Shown: positions 59,889 through 64,000 of the stretch, in pieces
Numbering within the stretch: position 1 is the first letter of the stretch
How the letters are laid out: every line of letters starts with the position of its first letter
Assembly (NCBI RefSeq): GCF_016863435.1
Contig: NZ_BOOW01000009.1
Span: forward strand, 124,001-188,000
From: Sinosporangium siamense
GTDB lineage: Bacteria > Actinomycetota > Actinomycetes > Streptosporangiales > Streptosporangiaceae
Direction: 5' to 3'
DNA length: 64,000 nucleotides
Notes under the pieces: model-generated
Told to the model about the DNA's origin: nothing
What the model saw: only the letters and a program-made list of their open reading frames with translations
Databases searched by the model: none
Made by a program: the position numbers and the translations under genes

Positions 59889-62816
59889 GTGCCGGTCTCT
59901 GGTGGATGGAGCGGATCAACGGTGACCTCGCCAATGCTTCGAGAAACAGCCCACGCCTTCGACGGTGTGGGCGGTCGGCCCAACCAGGAGGAAGGGGAAG
60001 CCGCAGTCCATCACAGGGCAACCGCACGGACACTCCACCGCCTCGGCGACCTCACTTATGGCGAGCGGACACTACATGGCGATAGCCGAGAGAGAACACC
60101 ATGCGTTCTGGTGTCCCACCAACACAAGGGACCAGACCACAGAAAGGTCGAGCCAGATGACTTTGCCATGGAGAAGGCCGCCCCTGTCACCGCGGAAAGC
60201 GGGCCAGCGAGAGGAGAGCACTACTGGGGTCATCCAGGCGATGAGGGCTGGTTCGAGATAGAGAAGGCTCCTCAGCTGGGGCTGGACGACCCATATGTCT
60301 GGGGGATTCATGGTGGAGAGAAGTCGGATGTGTCGGGGGTTGCTCATCGATGGGATTCGAGCGACGCATTCCCCTGGAGCACTCCCGGTGAAGAGGGGCA
60401 GCCAGGAGTGGAAGGTCTTGCTCCATCAGGTCCAGTGACTTCTTCCCCCGCGGGAGTTCCTGAAAGCGAAAGTCGAGTCGGACCAGAGAGCGCCCCTCAG
60501 GTGGGCTCAGGTGGCATGCAACACCAGAGCAATCACGGTGCAGAGAGCCAGCCGGAAGAAGTTCGTCATCTGGGTACGGGTAAAGATGAGTCTGTCCTAG
60601 TCATGGGCGCGGGTTTCGCCTCCCCGCCGGTCGATAGACCAGTGTCCGATTCGGCCGTAGGCCATGACCCCCTGCCGGCCTCAGATCCATGCGTCGAGCC
60701 GGGAGGCTCAAGCGCCGACCGTGCCTCGCCTTCCAATACGGATCCCGTTTCCGGCGGCTTCTTGCCGACTTCCGATCCCAGGGCCGACTTCAAACCGATT
60801 GGTGCCTTGGGTACCGGTTGCACGTCGGGTGCTGATCCCGGGCAGGTGTCAGGTCCCGGTTTCACGACGGACTCTGGTGCGGATGCTAGCTCTGTGCCCG
60901 TTTCGGTGTTGGGCTCTGGCTGTGCGGCGGATTCTCCTTGTCTGTCGGCGTTCGATCCAGACACTGGGGATTCCAGCTGTGCCTCGGGTTCGGGTTCACG
61001 TTCGGACTCTGGCTGTGCTCAGGTTTCTAGTTCGGAAACTGACGTGGGTGTCGCCTCAGGCGTTGGTTCCGCATCAGTCTCCGAACTGAACCCTGGCCGT
61101 GACCGTGCCTCGGGTTCCGACTTTCGGCAACTCTCCGTTCAGGGCTCTAGCCGTCCCCAACCTTCACATCTGGGCCTTGCCTCGGGGAACATCGCGAATC
61201 TGGAGGATGCCTTGGCTATCCCGGACGTCGATTGCTCACATCCGGGCCTTGCTTTGGGGGAAGTCGCGGATGGTGGCGGCGATGGCCATGCCTGCCCAAC
61301 CAGCACGTCCACTGCGAGCCCTCGTCCCCAATCGGCTCGCGGTGATGCTGGTGCCGTACCGAACTCCGATTCGGCTTTCGAGTGTGATCAGAGCCTTGAC
61401 CACGTATCGGGATCTGATTCTGCATCGGGTTCTGAGCTTGAGCTCATACGGGGTTCTGAGCCTGAGATTGAGGCTGGGAGTGGGATCGGTCCCGAAGTCG
61501 GCGGTCTGCAGTCGGCCGGCGATCAGTCCCGTGAGCTAGGGGATCGAACTGACAGGGCGGCTTCTGAAAGGAGCGCCGATCCCATGCCTTCGGCTGCTCC
61601 TGGTGGAGGAAAGAGCAGTCACCGGCGGGAGGCGGTCGCTCGGGCCGCGCTCATGAGGATGTGTGAAGCGGGCGATCAGGTGATGGGGCGACTGGTTGAA
61701 GCCCAAGGCGCGGTCGATGCCTTCGATCGCATTCGTCTGCATGAACTGCCGTCTGAGTTCGTCGATGAGGAGATGGCACGGGCGCGAAAGCAGAGACGTA
61801 CGTTCGACGCGGCCAAGCTGATCAGTGCGTGGACGAATCGGCTCGACAGTGCTGACCCGCTCACGGATCTTCGGATAGGGGAGGAACAGGGAGGAAGGCT
61901 TGTCGTGCCTGGGGATGTCGAATGGCCGACACAGCTCGATGATCTTGAGACTGGCCAACCCTTGGGACTGTGGCTTCACGGTTCTGCGGATCTGCGATTC
62001 TCCTGTCTACGTTCGGTGGGGGTCGTAGGGGCGCGGGCAGCGACGCCCTACGGAACCCACGTCGCCACCGAGATCGCCGCCGGTCTGAGCAGTGCGGGGT
62101 GGGGAGTTGTCTCGGGTGGCGCATATGGGATCGACGGGGCAGCACATCGTGGGGCGCTGGCCGGAGCGACCCCGACGGTGGCTGTGCTCGCCTGCGGGGC
62201 TGACGTCTGCTACCCAAGCGGACACCAGGACCTGTTCGCAGCGATCCGAAAATCCGGCCTGATCGTGAGTGAATGCCCTCCAGGAGTTCGCCCGACGAGA
62301 GCACGTTTCCTAGTGCGCAACCGTCTGATCGCCGCCCTCTCACGAGGCACACTCGTTGTGGAGGCCGCCCTGCGCAGTGGAGCTCTCAACACCGCCGCAC
62401 ATGCGTTGGCACTCAAGCGCCACCTCGGTGCCGTGCCGGGTCCAATCACCTCTCTCAACTCAGCCGGCTGCCACCGACTGATTCGAGATGCGAAAGCCAC
62501 ATGTGTCACCTCATGCGAGGAGATGATCGACCTGGTAGGAGTGCTTGGCGAGGAGGCCGCAGTCGAACAGGGCGGCCCAGTGGTGCCCCATGACGTTCTG
62601 TCTCCCAACACGCGCCTGGTCTTGGACGCCGTCCCAGCCCGTAGGGGCGCAGGCCCGGCAACTATCGCCACTACCGCCGGAGTCGACCTACCTACCGCGC
62701 TGAGTTCTCTCGGCAGCCTGGCCGCTGCAGGATATGTCGAGCGCGTGCCACAGGGGTGGCGCCTACGCCACACCCGGAACACACGGCATTCGCCAAGCTC
62801 GTCTGCGTCGGGTTGA
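59889..62816 (+). CDS. dprA: DNA-processing protein DprA with very long low-complexity N-terminal frame
   Basis: DprA protects single-stranded DNA and loads RecA. The C-terminal 400 residues are a normal DprA: AALMRMCEAGDQVMGRLVEA, then the Rossmann core VGVVGARAATPYGTHVATEI, GAYGIDGAAHRGAL, RFLVRNRLIAALSRGTLVVE and a winged C-terminal domain. Upstream, the same frame stays open for 565 codons with Ser/Gly/Asp-rich text (ASGSGSRSDSGCAQVSS) and lower GC than its neighbours. A plausible independent start is ATG 61584, with AAAGGAG about 10 nt before it, giving a standard 410-aa DprA. I cannot decide whether the long frame is translated; the GTG at 59889 has no strong ribosome site. Confidence 0.8.
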   Translation: MPVSGGWSGSTVTSPMLRETAHAFDGVGGRPNQEEGEAAVHHRATARTLHRLGDLTYGERTLHGDSRERTPCVLVSHQHKGPDHRKVEPDDFAMEKAAPVTAESGPARGEHYWGHPGDEGWFEIEKAPQLGLDDPYVWGIHGGEKSDVSGVAHRWDSSDAFPWSTPGEEGQPGVEGLAPSGPVTSSPAGVPESESRVGPESAPQVGSGGMQHQSNHGAESQPEEVRHLGTGKDESVLVMGAGFASPPVDRPVSDSAVGHDPLPASDPCVEPGGSSADRASPSNTDPVSGGFLPTSDPRADFKPIGALGTGCTSGADPGQVSGPGFTTDSGADASSVPVSVLGSGCAADSPCLSAFDPDTGDSSCASGSGSRSDSGCAQVSSSETDVGVASGVGSASVSELNPGRDRASGSDFRQLSVQGSSRPQPSHLGLASGNIANLEDALAIPDVDCSHPGLALGEVADGGGDGHACPTSTSTASPRPQSARGDAGAVPNSDSAFECDQSLDHVSGSDSASGSELELIRGSEPEIEAGSGIGPEVGGLQSAGDQSRELGDRTDRAASERSADPMPSAAPGGGKSSHRREAVARAALMRMCEAGDQVMGRLVEAQGAVDAFDRIRLHELPSEFVDEEMARARKQRRTFDAAKLISAWTNRLDSADPLTDLRIGEEQGGRLVVPGDVEWPTQLDDLETGQPLGLWLHGSADLRFSCLRSVGVVGARAATPYGTHVATEIAAGLSSAGWGVVSGGAYGIDGAAHRGALAGATPTVAVLACGADVCYPSGHQDLFAAIRKSGLIVSECPPGVRPTRARFLVRNRLIAALSRGTLVVEAALRSGALNTAAHALALKRHLGAVPGPITSLNSAGCHRLIRDAKATCVTSCEEMIDLVGVLGEEAAVEQGGPVVPHDVLSPNTRLVLDAVPARRGAGPATIATTAGVDLPTALSSLGSLAAAGYVERVPQGWRLRHTRNTRHSPSSSASG

Positions 62817-63170
62817 GTGGTGGTTGCGTGGGTCTGGCTCTGCGCACTTCCTGGGGCGCCTGGTTTGCGCTGGTTACTCCGCCGTGATGGTAGTTGTGAT
62901 CAATCTGTCTACCAGGGGCTTTTCTCTGCTCGGGGATTTGCGGGCTTGCTCTGTTCGGTTATCTGTTGGCCTTGGGGAAAGTGCTCGCGGGGGAAATAGT
63001 GGCTTGTTGTTCTGGGGATTGACTTATATGGCTAGTTTCATTGGGTTGTTGTGGAATTACGCAATCTAAACGTGGGGTATATGTCTGGAGGCTTGTACGT
63101 GGGGGTGGGGGGCGATATGGCACATTGTCGATCTTGTTGGCTTGCTGGTGGGTATGTGTTCGTTGGTGTT

Positions 63171-63195
63171 GGGGTGTTGGGGTGTTGGGTTTGGG
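63171..63195 (+). other. G-quadruplex-type motif
   Basis: Four G runs of 4, 4, 3 and 3 bases are separated by TGTT, TGTT and TTT, a textbook quadruplex pattern with short loops. It lies about 350 nt upstream of xerC. Confidence 0.7.
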
Positions 63196-63306
63196 TAAGG
63201 CGGCCCTGAATCTAGTGGGACCTGTATTTCTGGTCGTGTATCGGTGACGCTTGGCTGCACCTGGGGGGTTACGGAGAGGGCGCTGTCCTTGACGGAACGC
63301 CGTGGT

Positions 63307-63332
63307 GGGTGGTGGTTTGGGGTGGGTTGGGG
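63307..63332 (+). other. Second G-quadruplex-type motif
   Basis: Runs GGG, GGGG, GGG and GGGG are separated by loops of 9, 1 and 2 nt, about 215 nt upstream of xerC. It is weaker than the motif at 63171 because of the long first loop. Confidence 0.5.
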
Positions 63333-63545
63333 TTCCTGCTGGGCTTGTCGGTCGTGGAGGCTGGGGGTGGCGGGTTCCGGTGGGATGTCGAGGGTTTTCT
63401 CGTATATTGCCGTGTATTGCGTGGAAAAACGCCGAAAGTTGGAGAGGGGCGTTAGGTCTGTTTGAGTAGCATGGCGATCATCGCAACCACCGGTGTGAGG
63501 TGCTTGTGAGAGTGTGCTAGTCGAACAGAGTCGCGTGGAGGGAAA

Positions 63546-64000
63546 ATGGCTGCTGAGGGGAGGTTTAGGGGCGGGACTCAAATGGATGGGAGTAGTGAGT
63601 CTCCGGGATTCGAGCAGGTCGCGGGGGAGTTTCGGCGACACCTAGAGCTCGAGCGGAATCTCTCGTTTAACACCATTCGGGGCTATATGTCGGATCTAGC
63701 GGGATTTGTGGCCCACATTCGTTCCGAGGGTGAGGTGACGCTCCCCTCTATCGACGTTCACGTGATGCGTGAGTGGCTGGCCCTGCAGCACGATGCCGGC
63801 AGGTCGCGTGCGACCCTTGCGCGGCGGACCGCATTCCTGCGCACCTTCACCGCTTTTGCTCACCGCCGCGGCTGGCTGCGTCGGGATCCTGGGCTTCTCC
63901 TCGGTACGGCGAAGGCCACCAGGGCGTTGCCCGAAGTCCTCAACCGGTACGAGGCGAAGGCTGTGCTCGATCGTGGGCTTGTCGGGGTCGCCAAGGACGT
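63546..64000 (+). CDS. xerC: Tyrosine recombinase XerC-like, 5' part
   Basis: This is the N-terminal 151 codons of a tyrosine recombinase; the catalytic domain lies beyond the window. After a Gly/Ser-rich start (MAAEGRFRGGTQMDGSSESP) comes the core-binding SAM-like domain: FRRHLELERNLSFNTIRGYM, ATLARRTAFLRTFTAFAHRR and RALPEVLNRYEAKAVLDRG. XerC works with XerD to resolve chromosome dimers at dif. The position after dprA is standard in actinobacteria. The ATG at 63546 follows GGAGGGAAA; an in-frame ATG at 63582 is the alternative. Confidence 0.9.
   Translation, partial: MAAEGRFRGGTQMDGSSESPGFEQVAGEFRRHLELERNLSFNTIRGYMSDLAGFVAHIRSEGEVTLPSIDVHVMREWLALQHDAGRSRATLARRTAFLRTFTAFAHRRGWLRRDPGLLLGTAKATRALPEVLNRYEAKAVLDRGLVGVAKD

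Larger units (their letters stand above)
62817..63545. other. G/T-rich spacer between dprA and xerC
   Basis: About 730 bp with no supportable gene. The plus strand is strongly enriched in G and T from 63080 to 63400 and carries two quadruplex-type motifs. A weak hydrophobic frame near 62887-63069 lacks a ribosome site. The long minus-strand frame here is a by-product of the skewed composition. Confidence 0.5.

Noticed and set aside
60072-60964. Minus-strand frames in the dprA extension
   Set aside because: They are Pro/Ser/Arg-rich mirror products of the degenerate repeats, without starts or similarity.
63066-63641. 191-codon minus-strand frame before xerC
   Set aside because: Its Pro/Thr/His-rich text comes from the G/T-skewed strand, it runs into the xerC start region, and it has no ribosome site.

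Overview
The window is high-GC actinobacterial DNA. Gene content and order fit a filamentous actinomycete, most likely in or near the Streptosporangiaceae; the family-level call is an inference. It starts inside glnD (PII uridylyltransferase) and ends inside a xerC-like recombinase gene. The right-hand 16 kb is a conserved chromosomal block: ffh, rpsP, khpA, rimM, trmD, rplS, two lepB genes, rnhB, a DUF2469 gene, yraN, comM, dprA, xerC. In Streptomyces glnD lies next to ffh. Here about 46 kb separates them, and that insert holds most of the unusual content.

The insert is organised around four conservons (cvn), each led by a large nitrate-sensor-like membrane histidine kinase (CvnA). Units 1 (1878-6596), 2 (15783-20227) and 3 (34129-39006) carry the full set: CvnA, roadblock/LC7 protein CvnB, DUF742 protein CvnC and Ras-like GTPase CvnD. 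Each set is tightly overlapped. Unit 4 (43984-47526) keeps only CvnA and CvnC; a coupled 49-codon ORF sits where cvnB should be, and cvnD is gone. The kinase tails are long and disordered-looking, with different repeats in each unit, but all four share three short motifs near the C terminus.

Between the conservons are mostly small-molecule uptake and modification modules. These are purC; a secreted DUF11-type protein; a glycine-betaine/proline-type ABC importer with a double-length permease and two binding lipoproteins; a TetR regulator divergent from an ABC exporter; a DUF1707 membrane protein; a probable glucosamine kinase with a SIS-domain partner; a potDBCA-like polyamine operon with a TetR regulator, a UGT-type glycosyltransferase and a gamma-aminobutyraldehyde-type dehydrogenase; and a NitT/TauT/Ssu-type ABC importer whose last gene is an O-methyltransferase.

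The right-hand block is mostly ordinary housekeeping. The exceptions are an LPxTG-like surface protein next to ffh, a three-copy 20-bp repeat in the rplS-lepB gap, and a dprA reading frame extended at its N terminus by about 565 low-complexity codons. A G-rich spacer with two quadruplex-type motifs lies in front of xerC. No rRNA, tRNA, CRISPR array, insertion sequence or prophage was recognised.
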